This document shows, one piece after another, positions 1 to 9,920 of a DNA stretch of 64,000 nt; within the stretch, counting starts at the first letter, position 1, and the number at the start of each line of letters is the position of its first letter. The notes beneath the pieces are model-generated. The model was not told the origin of the DNA and searched no databases. It worked only from the letters and a program-made list of their open reading frames with translations. The stretch spans positions 3,658,001 through 3,722,000 of the forward strand of contig JABWDB010000007.1 in the NCBI GenBank assembly GCA_019614645.1. Direction: 5' to 3'. The position numbers and the translations under genes were made by a program. Origin of the DNA: Stratiolaelaps scimitus (Eukaryota; Arthropoda; Arachnida; Mesostigmata; Laelapidae).

Positions 1-787
1 GCCCCACTTAATCTTCACACTGAGTTGGTCCAGATCTTCAGAATCAACAGTAGTACTACGAACCAACGCACACGTACATCCCGTGTGCACGTGTGCGTTT
101 TGTGACGGAACGTAACAGTCCGCAGGATGTTTTTCCCTGCACTTGTTGAGGCTACCCCGGCATCACGCCGATCCGCTCGGATGCAAGGCTCCGAGTATTA
201 AACGCATATTAACGCAGTGTGACTATCATCCTCACAAGGGAGTAGTTATCCCACGTCAAACGTGTGCGTCTCTATGTGTGTGTATATTCATCTGTTATTC
301 GGGTCACTGAAACGACGCTGATAGAACAAACAGCTAGATCATCATCAACCGGCAGACGCTATTGCGTGTTCGGAGTGAGCTGATACAGCGAACACCTGGA
401 GCCCACCACGGCAAACGGGTGGGAGCCAATCCGATGCCCGTTCACCTTCGACGTTACCGCATAGAGATTAGTATTACTATTACTATACGTTTTCCACGTT
501 TATCTTGACGACTTAAGGTTGATGACAGCTGCACTATCTCCAGCCTTACTTGTTACTATTGGTATTATGCATGGAGACGATGCACGAATTGTGCGAATTG
601 CGATTATCCGCAGTTATATCCACCGTTCTTGGCTGGTTGTTGCTGCTGCTGCTGCTACGGTTGATTCAACTGGAAAGTCGTGTTCGTTTATTGTCCCCAT
701 TTCGCTAACGTTCCTCGTGTGAGTGTCAGGCCCGTTGCTCTCAAACTACATCCGAACGATCACAGCCGTTAGCTTCTAAGGAGCTGA
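1..787. other. Unassigned leading segment
   Basis: No recognisable gene. One plus-strand frame beginning at the ATG at 522 stays open to 720 and has a hydrophobic, Ala-rich middle. It ends over a GTGAGTG splice-donor-like string at about 719. A (TGC)n run at 641-656 creates the alanines. I cannot connect this frame in phase to the open frames that begin at 788, so I do not call it an exon. Confidence 0.3.
641..656. repeat. (TGC)n microsatellite
   Basis: About five TGC units are readable directly; translated in the plus frame from 522 they give a short alanine run. Confidence 0.85.
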
Positions 788-1258
788 AGGCCCAAAAGGC
801 CAAGGGCCAACCACCTAAGGCGCTGTGTTGTCCTACTTCTGTTGCTTTCCACTGCCGCCACTAGCGATGGAGTCCACCGATCTCGACTAAGCGGTGACGG
901 CGGCGGCGGCGGCGGCGGCGGTTGTTGTTGCTGTGGATCAGAGAGGGTGGCACCAGCAGGCAACTATGGCTGCTACAGCACAGGAGCCTCGACGAGCGCA
1001 ACGTCAACGGCGGCGGCCGCGGCGGTAGCAGCAGCAGCCGCAAACACAATCCCTCCGTCATCGACGTCGGCCTTGCTGAGCGACGGGCGTTTGGCCGCTC
1101 AGCCGCTGCTAACCGCTCCCATCAGCGTTCCCGCGGCAGCCGCTCGCCCTGTTGACACGACCTCGCCGTTTTTGACAGCGTGGAACGGCCGATCACCTAT
1201 CTTGGCGAGCAGGCCAAGAGCTAGGCGTCGAATCGAAAGGGGAGACAAACATGTGTAG
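788..1258 (+). CDS. Possible exon, Gly/Ala-rich protein
   Basis: A plus-strand frame is open from just after a TGA at 785-787 to a TAG at 1256-1258. It holds a (GGC)n run giving eight glycines, then four cysteines, a long alanine-rich stretch (near 1008-1050), a Ser/Pro/Thr-rich segment and a basic end (RPRARRRIERG). Codons after the alanine run mostly end in G or C. Such tracts are typical of low-complexity linkers in animal transcription factors, but no domain is visible. The minus strand also stays open (poly-Gln/poly-Pro), as expected for trinucleotide-rich DNA, so strand and coding status are uncertain. No in-frame ATG precedes it, so it would have to be an internal exon. Confidence 0.25.
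   Translation, partial: RPKRPRANHLRRCVVLLLLLSTAATSDGVHRSRLSGDGGGGGGGGCCCCGSERVAPAGNYGCYSTGASTSATSTAAAAAVAAAAANTIPPSSTSALLSDGRLAAQPLLTAPISVPAAAARPVDTTSPFLTAWNGRSPILASRPRARRRIERGDKHV
898..922. repeat. (GGC)n microsatellite
   Basis: About eight uninterrupted GGC units, followed by GTT repeats; encodes polyglycine in the frame described for 788-1258. Confidence 0.9.
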
Positions 1259-1925
1259 GCTGCAGCGTCATACGGTGGAAGCACTTGGACAACGACCAGA
1301 ACAACAACGGCAAGAAGCAGCGAATCGTTGGCCGCCTTCGCCGTTCGTGCAAAGCGTGTGTTGCCTGATAAACTCTCAGCATTTCAGTAGCATATTTGCC
1401 GCAACGGCAGTCGAAGCGGGGGCGTTGTGGTGGTGGTGGTGTTAATAGTAGCTCTCATAACCAGGCTTACCATGGAAGAACGGCCGTGAGGGTCAACAAG
1501 GAAAAAATACTTTGGACAACTACGAGGTCGACGCGCCGTCGCTGCCACCGCTACCCAAAATCAGAATGCTCTCCCTGTGCTTGTCACTGTAGGCAGAATA
1601 CAATGGCGAAATCGCGCGGGGGCAGGGTGATCTGTGATCGGAACTAGCGGAAAGGCAATGACTATGAGTGCGATCGTTCGCGGGGGCCGCGTCCTTGAAC
1701 GATCCAGGAGGTGCCCGTTGCGACTCCGACCGCCGATGCCGCCGTGACCGCCTCCGTTTTGTTGTTGCTGTGGTGTGTTCTCGCAACGTTGTACTGTCGT
1801 GCCCGTCACCTTTTGTAAAAAGGCCGGGAAAGAGAAAGGGAGAGAGAGAGAGATGTGTGTGTGTGTGCTACGATCGTTTGTCTACGCATGCAGACAAGGA
1901 TGCACACATGCGACGGCGCCTTGCG
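1259..1925. other. Coding-like GC-rich spacer with broken frames
   Basis: Several short plus-strand frames look protein-like but do not join. One from 1251 (MCRLQRHTVEALGQRPEQQR) is Gln-rich and ends in a (TGG)n Trp run near 1430-1441. Another near 1461-1590 reads GKNTLDNYEVDAPSLPPLP. Each ends in a stop after 40-65 codons. This could be several short exons, a decayed gene, or GC-rich 5' untranslated DNA that resembles coding sequence. A (GA)n run (about 1840-1853) passes into (TG)n (about 1854-1868). Confidence 0.25.
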
Positions 1926-2059
1926 ATGGATAGGTCCACCGCGACAGTTTTTTCACCGGACAACAACAATGGGGACGGCAGTAGTGGGCTGACACAAGGC
2001 TGTGAGCACATTGTCCGAGCGGGACAGTGTGGCTGGTTGATACGCACGGGGATGAGCGG
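1926..2059 (+). CDS. Possible exon ending at a GTGAGC donor
   Basis: The ATG at 1926 sits in good start context (gcgATGG). The frame reads MDRSTATVFSPDNNNGDG and continues to a strong-looking splice donor, CGG|GTGAGC, with the GT at 2060-2061. Without splicing it stops at 2061-2063. It could be a first coding exon, or a later exon of the locus starting at 788. No domain is recognised. Confidence 0.22.
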
Positions 2060-2303
2060 GTGAGCTCACCTGCTCGCTCGAGAGGACTGGCCATCAATTA
2101 TAGAATAGAATGTCTGCCCTCCGACACGACGAGAACTCATTAATAAACGCGGCAACAGAAACGGCTCGGGGGAAAATAGTTGTTGGTAAATGAGGGAGAC
2201 GGGGGCGATCTGCTACCAATTAGCAGTGGTGAGCTGTGTCGTGGAAGGTCACTGAGGCGCAGATAAACCCAATTGCTACGTGGGTGCTCATTTGGCCTAA
2301 AGG

Positions 2304-2328
2304 ATATATATATATATATATATATATA
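2304..2328. repeat. (TA)n microsatellite, 25 bp
   Basis: Uninterrupted alternating TA read directly. Confidence 0.95.
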
Positions 2329-2349
2329 GGCGGTAAGGGCGGCAGAAAT

Positions 2350-2556
2350 TCAGGCGTTACCGTTCGAGCAAGAAGTAACGATGGTAGTTGATGTTGACAC
2401 TGTCTTGCTTTCAGCGGTTTTATTACCTATACTAATATATGGCACTGAATGAAGATTCACATTTATGGGAACTCTATCGGTGCTACTTATAATCGATTCA
2501 TCCTGTGTGGAGTCCCCGACAACTCTGGTTACGTTATCATTTGATACCGCAGCCAT
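2350..2556 (-). CDS. Possible exon, Ser/Thr-rich N-terminus
   Basis: On the minus strand an ATG at 2554-2556 opens a 68-codon frame (MAAVSNDNVTRVVGDSTQDE and onward). It is acidic and Ser/Thr-rich, with no stop until 2350. A GTAATA donor-like string lies inside it, so the true exon could end earlier, after roughly 43 codons. The composition is natural for a protein, but no family is recognised and its length is not above chance. Confidence 0.2.
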   Translation of the reverse strand: MAAVSNDNVTRVVGDSTQDESIISSTDRVPINVNLHSVPYISIGNKTAESKTVSTSTTIVTSCSNGNA

Positions 2557-2559
2557 CAA

Positions 2560-3136
2560 TAAATCTGACTAACCACAGATGAGCGAGAAGTTTTTGCATA
2601 GTCCAAAATCATCTCAAGGTTATACGAGCTGCGGCGCGTATTTGTTAAACCCTAGCACGTACACATTTAGCTCAATCATGTACCGCAATTCTTTATGTAT
2701 ATACCTGGCTAAATATTCTATGTGTATTAATGCTGACTAATTGGTATATGTCTGACTCACAATACGAATGTTAATATCTTTCTGTTTCCCGAGAACGTAA
2801 TCAATTAATCAGTAGAACGTGTCTCAGCTTTAGCGAATAACACGAATCGTATGTTTTCCCGAATGATTTCTATGTATTTGCTAGAAATTGGCTATATTCC
2901 TTTTATAAAATCACTTCCACCTGTGATTGCTCGAATGGATAGTCCCAGCGACTGCGTAGCCTCTGATACTTCTCGCATCGCCGTGAGGCAGCAATAGATA
3001 CCTGAGAGGGGATAGAGCGCTAATTGATATAGAAATAATAATGTAGGAGTTATTTAAGACAGAAGTATATTCGTTAATATAATAACGACGGTATTTATAT
3101 TATATGTGATCCGTTCGTAGGTTGTGTTCGTTTGAA
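2560..3136. other. AT-rich unassigned segment
   Basis: Nothing recognisable. A 20-codon plus frame at 2935 (MDSPSDCVASDTSRIAVRQQ, then TAG) has an internal GTGAGG donor-like site, but I cannot link it in phase to the frame at 3137. Confidence 0.3.
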
Positions 3137-3345
3137 ATGGCCGACTACGATTACCAAGAGACTGAAGTAAAGCCATGCAAAGAATTTTGGTGGATTTTCA
3201 CCTTAGATTTCATGGGCGATATGTCCTTTCAGGCTGCTCTAACCAATGCGATTATAGGTAGTACCCGATCCGATATTTAGTAATGACTAGTATTAAGGCT
3301 TAAGCTTCCTTGCTAGGTTTCGTATTCTATGTACAGGTTCAATGA
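3137..3345 (+). CDS. Candidate short gene, possible 59-nt intron
   Basis: The ATG at 3137 has near-ideal start context (gaaATGGCC). The protein begins MADYDYQETEVKPCKEFWW, an acidic start followed by an aromatic, partly hydrophobic stretch. Unspliced, it stops at 3280 (47 aa). A donor ATAG|GTAGTA at 3258 and an acceptor TTGCTAG|G ending at 3316 would remove 59 nt, giving a 49-aa product ending in a hydrophobic segment (FVFYVQVQ) with stop at 3343-3345. The second form could sit in a membrane. No homologue is recognised. It is too short for statistical support, and rests on start context and composition. Confidence 0.25.
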
Positions 3346-3523
3346 AACGGCCGGACTGCTGATCACGATCAACTCTTTCTAAAATAATCACCCTCGAAAT
3401 GCTCCACAACGGTGATTGAATCAAATCAAATTGGAGAGATCAAGATAATAAATAGTCGCTCGTCAGCGTGATAGAACACTGTTTCGTTCGATAATTTCCG
3501 AGTGGAATTCACAAGTAGGAATT

Positions 3524-3574
3524 AGCTGCACTCGTCATTATCGCCTCATCCAGGCGATAATGACGAGTGCAGCT
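3524..3574. repeat. Perfect 23-bp inverted repeat, 5-nt loop
   Basis: Positions 3524-3546 are the exact reverse complement of 3552-3574, separated by CATCC (3547-3551). The match does not extend beyond the arms. The loop is shorter than usual for a microRNA precursor. Alternatives are a foldback transposon remnant, a regulatory hairpin in an RNA, or an assembly artefact. Confidence 0.95.
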
Positions 3575-3774
3575 CTTCGTTATCGTCGTCACAGCGTAAA
3601 TTTAACGCAAGCTCTAGCCGTTGGACAGGAAGAGAGTCTTGTAGGCAATCCACCTTCCATAGCCCTGTATAATGATAGCTCAGATATGCTCCATTTTTTT
3701 TAAAACCCCATCCAATCGTTTACGTTACACCACTGAACGAAGAGCATGCACCGTACGCATCTGCGCGTATCATG

Positions 3775-4062
3775 TGAACGAAACGCGTGCCGAACGACCT
3801 CAATTACGCCAACATCGATTCAACTAAGATCACTCTATCCAGTAGGAAACAGTTACTGTTGTTTCCTTTATCGAACGACTCGAAGCTCTTAGGCTTACTT
3901 AAGTTCCACGGGCTGTCCCCATCCGAATTGAACCCTGCGCCGCCTACCGCTCCGTTGTACATTGCTTCCACAGGCTATAACATTAGCCGAAGTTCAGGCA
4001 TGGCGTTCATTACGTCCTCGCCTAGACGCCTCGTCCACGGGGTCCCCACCGCTCATCGCTAA
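3775..4062 (+). CDS. Protein-like open frame (part 1)
   Basis: This frame is open from just after a TGA to a TAA at 4060-4062, about 95 codons. Many codons end in C or G (for example AAC GAC CTC AAT TAC GCC). The product is Leu- and Ser-rich with a Pro-rich segment (SELNPAPPTAPLY). An internal ATG in good context lies near 4000 (ggcATGGCG). The next frame (4022-4286) is offset and continues the same style of sequence, which suggests one exon with a frameshift, a small intron, or coincidence. No family is recognised. Confidence 0.22.
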
Positions 4063-4286
4063 GAAAGCGCAGTAGTAGCGATTTGGATCAAGTTGCACGC
4101 GGGCCGCCTACGTCGGAGCGTGACAAAAACGTGTTTGGCCCGTTACTGCAGTCGTTACGTGAAGAATACGTTAATGATATAATAACATACGGCGGCGGCG
4201 GCGGCATCGTCCTCGCGAAGACAAGAATGACGTCTTTTGTCCTTTTAATGGTTCAGGCCCGGAAGGAAAATTTGAATTGGAGCTGA
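4022..4286 (+). CDS. Protein-like open frame (part 2)
   Basis: It overlaps the end of the preceding frame by about 40 nt in a different register and runs to a TGA at 4284-4286. It has a basic start (SSLRKRSSSDLDQ), a charged helical-looking segment (SERDKNVFGPLLQSLREEY), five glycines from a (GGC)5 run near 4191-4205, and a basic end. If the locus is real, this is its C-terminus. The register change at about 4050 would make it a pseudogene unless an intron intervenes. Confidence 0.22.
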
Positions 4287-5202
4287 TTGTCCAGCCATAC
4301 GCGCGTTCGCCGTTAGCTGCCGTGGCAACCGAAGCGGCGGGCGGGCGGGCGGGGGCACACTTCGCTCATTATCGTGTCCATTGATTAGTATTCGTATTAT
4401 CGCCAGAATAATGATTCGCACAGGTGTATGTGAGTGTGTCTGTGTGTGCTAGATTTAGTCAATTAAAAGTTAGCTAACTAGCCAGTTTGTGTTAATGAAT
4501 TTGCAAAGCTGCACGATACTCGATTATCAAAATAGTGTATCGCGCTTTCTTGGCCTTGCGCGCGCAGGCGGTCGTCTGGTGGCCGGCCACGATTTCATGT
4601 GACGACCCTACGACGCTCACATGATATCCTCGTATTGACAAAGTCATTCGATATTGGCTGCTGTGCAACTCATCCCTTCTCGCTTGATTTCGCTAGCATC
4701 GCCTACATAGGCCTCTGAACGTGGCATACACGTGGAGTATTATAGTCGTATCGGTAGAGAGAGAGATATTTTCGCATGGTTTATTCTCCTCGAAGTCATG
4801 CAGGCCTTCGAATCGGAGAATACGTGCGTACCTACTGATTAGGAAGTACCGCCGTAAGGAGGCCAGGGAAGGTCTGCTTGCATCGCTACCCAGCATTCTC
4901 GATTTTCGTTCGATACGACCTGCCGTACGACTGAAGGGTGGCTCCATCATCTGCAAATCCGCGGCGAAGCTAGGAAAACCTGGGGATACGACCTTAAGTA
5001 TCGTCGCGCCCACATCTCTAATGTTCCGAAAAGGCCTTGAACCGAAAAGATCGACCGCGTGCATCGAAACGGCGAACATTCAGAAAGGAGGGTGGTGTGG
5101 CACACAGCTTCCGGGTGGAACTTTCCTGATCCCTAATATTTGGACGCTCGTGAGATCTCGAAAGAAGCTATTTGGAGTAAAGGCGAGATTTGTTGCGAGG
5201 TG

Positions 5203-5207
<5 letters not shown>

Positions 5208-5233
<26 letters not shown>
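5208..5233. repeat. (TA)n microsatellite, 26 bp
   Basis: Uninterrupted; it creates the Ile-Tyr tail of the 201-codon frame at 4721-5326. Confidence 0.95.
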
Positions 5234-5975
5234 CATACTTATCGTACGCGTGCAGTGTGGTCCAGATCGTTTGTTGTTGTTATTGTTGCTTGCCGGAAAC
5301 CGCTGATCAGCGGAAGGCCCGTGTAAAGCAGAGCCAGTTGCGAACTCTATAGTTCGAACGTGCCACTCACATACCGGGTGTCACCCACATTCGCATACTG
5401 CGATAACGCAGCAACTTGTATAACTGCAATCGTCGGGCATCTTGCCAATATTCGCCTATGCACCTGTTATAATGTGATAGGTGCAATTTGTATTGTGGAT
5501 GAGGTAGACGTCTCCTCGCCTAATGGATGTCTCGCCACTGTGGATATTATATGTCATAGTGCCAAAGATGTACAGGCTGGAACCTTTCAGAGTCAATGGC
5601 AACCGCATTGAGTCGTATTGCCTGTGGCATCGCGGAAACCGATTTGAATAGATGATATTATGGGCAACGAGTGTATTCATATTGAAGCGTTCAAGTCGAA
5701 CGCCACTGCGCTATTGACGTGCGAAAACGCTCTGCTGATATTAGCAATTCAAGTAATTTCGAAAATTTTAGCTCGGGATCTAACCCATTGGGCTCAACCG
5801 CATGCTTACGGGTTGGGTTGTGTTGGGATGGCCGAGCCACATTGGCACGGAGCCAGTCAAATATGACAGGGTATGTAGGAGCGTTGGCACTCATTTTGCA
5901 TGCAAATATCATAGTTTCGAACAGATCGTCTCGAACAGAAATGCACCGTTAATTTAACAAGGCACTGAAGGAATG

Positions 5976-6000
5976 ATAATAATAATAATAATAATAATAA
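5976..6000. repeat. (ATA)n microsatellite
   Basis: About eight ATA units read directly. Confidence 0.92.
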
Positions 6001-6613
6001 CCGCTAGTTATGTGTTGATAAACTGTGTCGTATTTGGTAGCTGTCGAATTAGCAATTGAGGCGAACATTTCCACCATGTTCGAAATGACCGTCGATATTA
6101 TCACGTTGTGATCCCACTGCTCAAAGCCGATTTCAGAGAAAGCGCTTGTTTGCACAACGGAAACGCTCTTTTATATACGATGACGATATCGATTATTGTT
6201 TTCACCTGCTCTGTTTTTGGCCATCTCCGTAAGAAGGGTGCTTTTCAGATCGACAACACACCTTCAAGGACCTCCCAATATCAGATGAATCTGTTCGACA
6301 CATGCGAAGTTCAATGTCGACCCGGTAGCCTCAGAGCGTCTCGCAACTACAATGACATTAATGATAAGAGCCACCAAAATAACACTAAATAGTGCTAAAG
6401 AGCGACCCTGAACATGGCCGGCACAGATGCGCTGTCGGCTGAATTGACCCTCGGTCGAGCTGTGGAAGAACTCTCTCCTATGTGTTATAGTATTGGCCTT
6501 GACCATTAACAGTCGTACCGTATTGCGTCTGTCGGCTCTCGATCCGTAGTGCCTTATCTGTCTGATCGAATTGCCTCTCAAAGACTCGAGCGAACTCGCA
6601 TTGTAAATGCTTC

Positions 6614-6638
6614 TGCAGTAAATTTCGCGTTTACTGCA
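6614..6638. repeat. 9-bp stem hairpin
   Basis: TGCAGTAAA and TTTACTGCA flank a 7-nt loop and lie just upstream of a (TA)n array. Confidence 0.8.
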
Positions 6639-6650
6639 CGTTACTAAAAC

Positions 6651-6652
<2 letters not shown>

Positions 6653-6687
<35 letters not shown>
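6653..6687. repeat. (TA)n microsatellite, 35 bp
   Basis: Uninterrupted alternating TA. Confidence 0.95.
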
Positions 6688-6691
<4 letters not shown>

Positions 6692-7189
6692 CGTGGAACT
6701 ATCATGGTTTTCGCTTATCGTGCAGTAGTCTACGGGAGCCTTCAGTAACTCGACGTACAACAAATCCTGAATATCGTCTTGAATCACGATTTCTCTGGGC
6801 AAGTCGTTACGCTTAGAGTCAGTGTGTGCATGTTATTTGCTCTCAAAATTATACATTGCAAATATCACGCGCCATATTTCCTGGCTGGGCATAAAATATT
6901 CGAGATTAGGGCCGAAAGCTACCTTCGAGCAAAAACTATTCGGGACAAAATGGTCAATTTAGAGTGCTTTTGTCCTTATCTCATTGGGATGCGAACGTAG
7001 GCATGCCGTATTCTTGTGCCGTGACCGGGATTTCGGAGTGCAGCAGGCTGGCGGGCTGCCACTAATTGTTAGATCAAAAAAGCTCTGATCAGCTCTGATC
7101 ATCACAAAATATCACCTGTTAACTTCATTGCTTAAAATAGAAATTAATTTACGATCATTACGTTCGATTACTAATTACCTGATCCGCTC

Positions 7190-7385
7190 ACCCGGGGACA
7201 AGCGTGCAGGGTCCTTCGTTCTGTCGCGGTGATTTTCGTTCGCTGCGAGGCAACGGGGCAATGGCCTCCCTCGGGGTAACCATGACCTCAGGACTCGGCC
7301 TGATACCGCAACTGTCCCTAACTTTTTCTCTAATTATTGTATAATTTAACACGCACAACCGTAATCAATATCCGGCACAGGTTGA
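7190..7385 (+). mobile_element. Interspersed repeat family C, copy 1
   Basis: The last ~65 bp (about 7316-7383) closely match 51722-51787. Shared strings include CTCTAATTATTGTAT and CAATATCCGGCA, with a few substitutions between. Both copies begin near a CGGGGACA string, but the middles align poorly. Two independent copies of a non-simple sequence point to a short interspersed element of unknown class. No terminal repeat or coding sequence is seen. Confidence 0.6.
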
Positions 7386-7778
7386 GACAAACATCAGTAG
7401 GTAATTATTACCTGTTATTTGGACGGTGCAAATTCAAAATATTCGCTATAGAGCCTCTGAGGTCAGATGCTCGTTCCTATACGCGTCTGTTCGAAACTTG
7501 AGCTTATTTTGAGCTATAAAATAATTGAGCAATTATCATCGTGTAGCATGTCTGAGGTAAATCTGCTTCGTGGAATGTTAATGAATAATTATGTACAACC
7601 TCAAGTATGAGACACACGACGATTTATTGATTTAGAACAAAATGGTTCGATCGAAACTGCGCCGTCACCAATCGTAAACATTTCTGTTCTGCTGTTACAC
7701 TGTTCGAATCACTCAGGGAATACGTTCGGAATATAGCTTAACTATTATATTTGCAATATAGACAAGTGTAGGGGAACA
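7386..7778. other. Unassigned AT-rich segment
   Basis: No feature recognised; lies between repeat C and a (TA)n array. Confidence 0.3.
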
Positions 7779-7803
7779 ATATATATGTATATATATATAT
7801 ATA
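7779..7803. repeat. (TA)n microsatellite, one G interruption
   Basis: Directly adjoins the 3' end of the repeat B copy that follows. Confidence 0.93.
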
Positions 7804-7884
7804 GTTAGTACTGTTTTTTCGAGCTGACCCTCAGCTGTTCCCCTATCTGACAGGCCTCAGCTCTTAACCTTTAGGTATTACTAT
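7804..7884 (-). mobile_element. Interspersed repeat family B, copy 1
   Basis: The core GAGCTGACCCTCAGCT followed by GTTCCCCTATCTGACAGGCC recurs almost exactly at 12728-12765 and, more diverged, at 17373-17415. The core can fold as a small hairpin (agctga/tcagct), like the tail of SINE family A. By that likeness the copy is read on the minus strand, placing its 3' end against the (TA)n array at 7779-7803. It is probably the tail of a SINE-like element. Confidence 0.6.
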
Positions 7885-9886
7885 GAGGATAGTAATATAC
7901 ATATAGTTGCCGACTTTGTACTGTTTTCCCTGAGGATTTGGATTTGTAAGACGGATGTGTTCACCAGTAGCAAATCGCTATCGTGGGAGTACATTTGGAC
8001 AATTCTTCTTTTGTTTGTCAGTTCATTGCAACCGGATAGGTTAGCTGAACGGCAGCAAGAGCGAAGAAAACTCCTAATATTCCAGAGCTTCTCAACACAT
8101 GGATCATCTAGTGCTGGCATCAAACACGTATTCTACATAATGATCGTCCATGTGTGATATTTCTTTCGAATGACAGCTCCCGTACACAAAAGAGTATGTC
8201 TATTCAAGGCGAACCGCTTACTCACTACTTGCACCTCAGCTTGTATGAAACGCCGTGGATTACCTGAGCTTTCACCGCTAATATGAGGGGAGCTATCTAA
8301 CCTGAGCAGCGCTACGGGCGTCATGCCACGAATCAACCGAGGCGTTCATTTCATCAGCGATCTGTACATGGATGGTCTGTAGGTTGCCGTATGTCTTCAA
8401 TATATGCAGTTGACCTCTCTGTGTAGTTGCCGAATGGAATTAATTCGAATGTATTCATCGTACATCGCAGCGGTGCGGCCCGAGGTTGCCGAAACCTCTG
8501 TACCTTCCCACGTATGAATGATCCCGAATGGGTATCACTTGTCGGACAAGTGACGTGGAAATCTATAGCATTTGAAATCACGCTTAGGGTTGCGTGTTAT
8601 ATTTATTGATATCAGGGGTCTGCATACGTGGATACGTGATATGTTTTAGGCTTGTCTATATGTCACCTTATAGCTTTAGGCATATGCTAAGGATTGATTG
8701 TCGCACCAGCGTGTTCCTGGAGTAAACAAATATTATTGATATCTTGGCCAAGCATCGGCGACTGTTCCTTGTCGTCAGAGGAAATGGGGAGAACGCGACA
8801 TATGGAGTGGCCAATGGTGGAAAAGCAAAATCTACTGTATACTCATCCTATGCTTAGTACAAGTCTTGTGGTTGTTGTATACATGCTATGTAGGTTATGC
8901 ATGTGCCGTATAGTGCAGCTTATTGGGTTATGGAGGATGGTCGAATAGGCGGCAGCATTCGTTCGAATGTGTGAGCAAATGAGTCAAGTCATACACATTT
9001 TCGAAGGCGTCTATCAAATGTCGACATTGCAATGTGTCCCGAACGCGTCATATCTGCCCGGTCCTAACGCGCATAATCTCCGAATGGGGGTCTTGACCAT
9101 TGCACACCCGTGTCCGCTCGTACATATGAGAGAGTAAATCTAAGAAAAAACAGCTATTTGTCAATTAATTATCATGGTTATTACTATCGATGGGTAGTCG
9201 GGTGACACGAAGCACGGCATTATTAATATATGGGCCCGACCCCTTTCGAGGATCTCCCCCTCATTATCGCTGATTCTAAATCGATTCCGCTAGGTCGTAC
9301 GGGACATGCAACTCAACCCTGTCCGGTTCAGCAGTCACTGGCTCGGGCACCAGCCGGCTCAAGGGGCACTCGTCGATCTGAGTCGAACGTTCAGCTGTTG
9401 AATTTCACATCCATCCAATAGAATAATTATCGAGAACAATCGTTCCGGTTGTTGGATTCTGCCGCTCCCTCGTCTGTGATTCCGGTGAATTCCGTGTATA
9501 TTTTATGTCCACTATTTATACCTTGGCCGGTGACGCTTTTTCGGTTGACCCCATCTCGTCGACCGAGAATTGAAAAGGATTGACTCCTCGTTTCAATGAT
9601 CCCGGGTCCTCTTCCCTTAATCGGGATTAAGCTCGTTGGATTTGCCGAAGTGACCATGCATTTCATGTGGTGGTAACTGACAGCGAAGGTGGAATTATCA
9701 GTGGAAGGAATCGTCGACCTGAAATTGAAGGCGAACATGTCTTGACGGTTTTCACGAGGGATTCGAGAGTATTTCGCTATGCAGCTCGACAACCCTTGCG
9801 GTTTATAGCAGTTGGCGTTTTCGTCGCGGTAAGCGAATCAATGTTAGGGACAACACTGGCTAAGTGCATGACGAAAGAACGCATGG
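7885..9886. other. Unassigned segment
   Basis: No recognisable gene or element. Several 60-120-codon frames exist on both strands. One plus frame (8694-8948) has a hydrophobic run (STSLVVVVYMLCRLCM) and another (8427-8609) ends with a short ATG-started piece at 8514. None has a recognisable domain or a consistent start and splice context. Confidence 0.3.
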
Positions 9887-9888
9887 TA

Positions 9889-9920
<32 letters not shown>
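9887..9920. repeat. (TA)n microsatellite, 34 bp, one G
   Basis: Flanked by TGG and CCA, so the array plus its edges is palindromic. Confidence 0.95.

Larger units (their letters stand above)
4287..7189. other. Unassigned, simple repeats and a hairpin
   Basis: No recognisable gene. There is a (GGGC)n run at about 4335-4354 and (TG)n at about 4425-4448. The longest open frame of the window lies at 4721-5326 plus (201 codons from a GTG). Its end is only (TA)n read as Ile-Tyr, and the minus strand is open too (4693-5079), so I do not call it a gene. A short frame at 6414-6509 (MAGTDALSAELTLGRAVEEL) has excellent start context but no support. At 7081-7100 there is a tandem 10-bp duplication. Confidence 0.3.

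Noticed and set aside
4721..5326. Longest open frame in the window (201 codons, plus strand)
   Set aside because: It starts at GTG, ends in (TA)n-coded Ile-Tyr, overlaps an open minus frame, and shows no domain. One to a few frames of this length are expected by chance in 64 kb.
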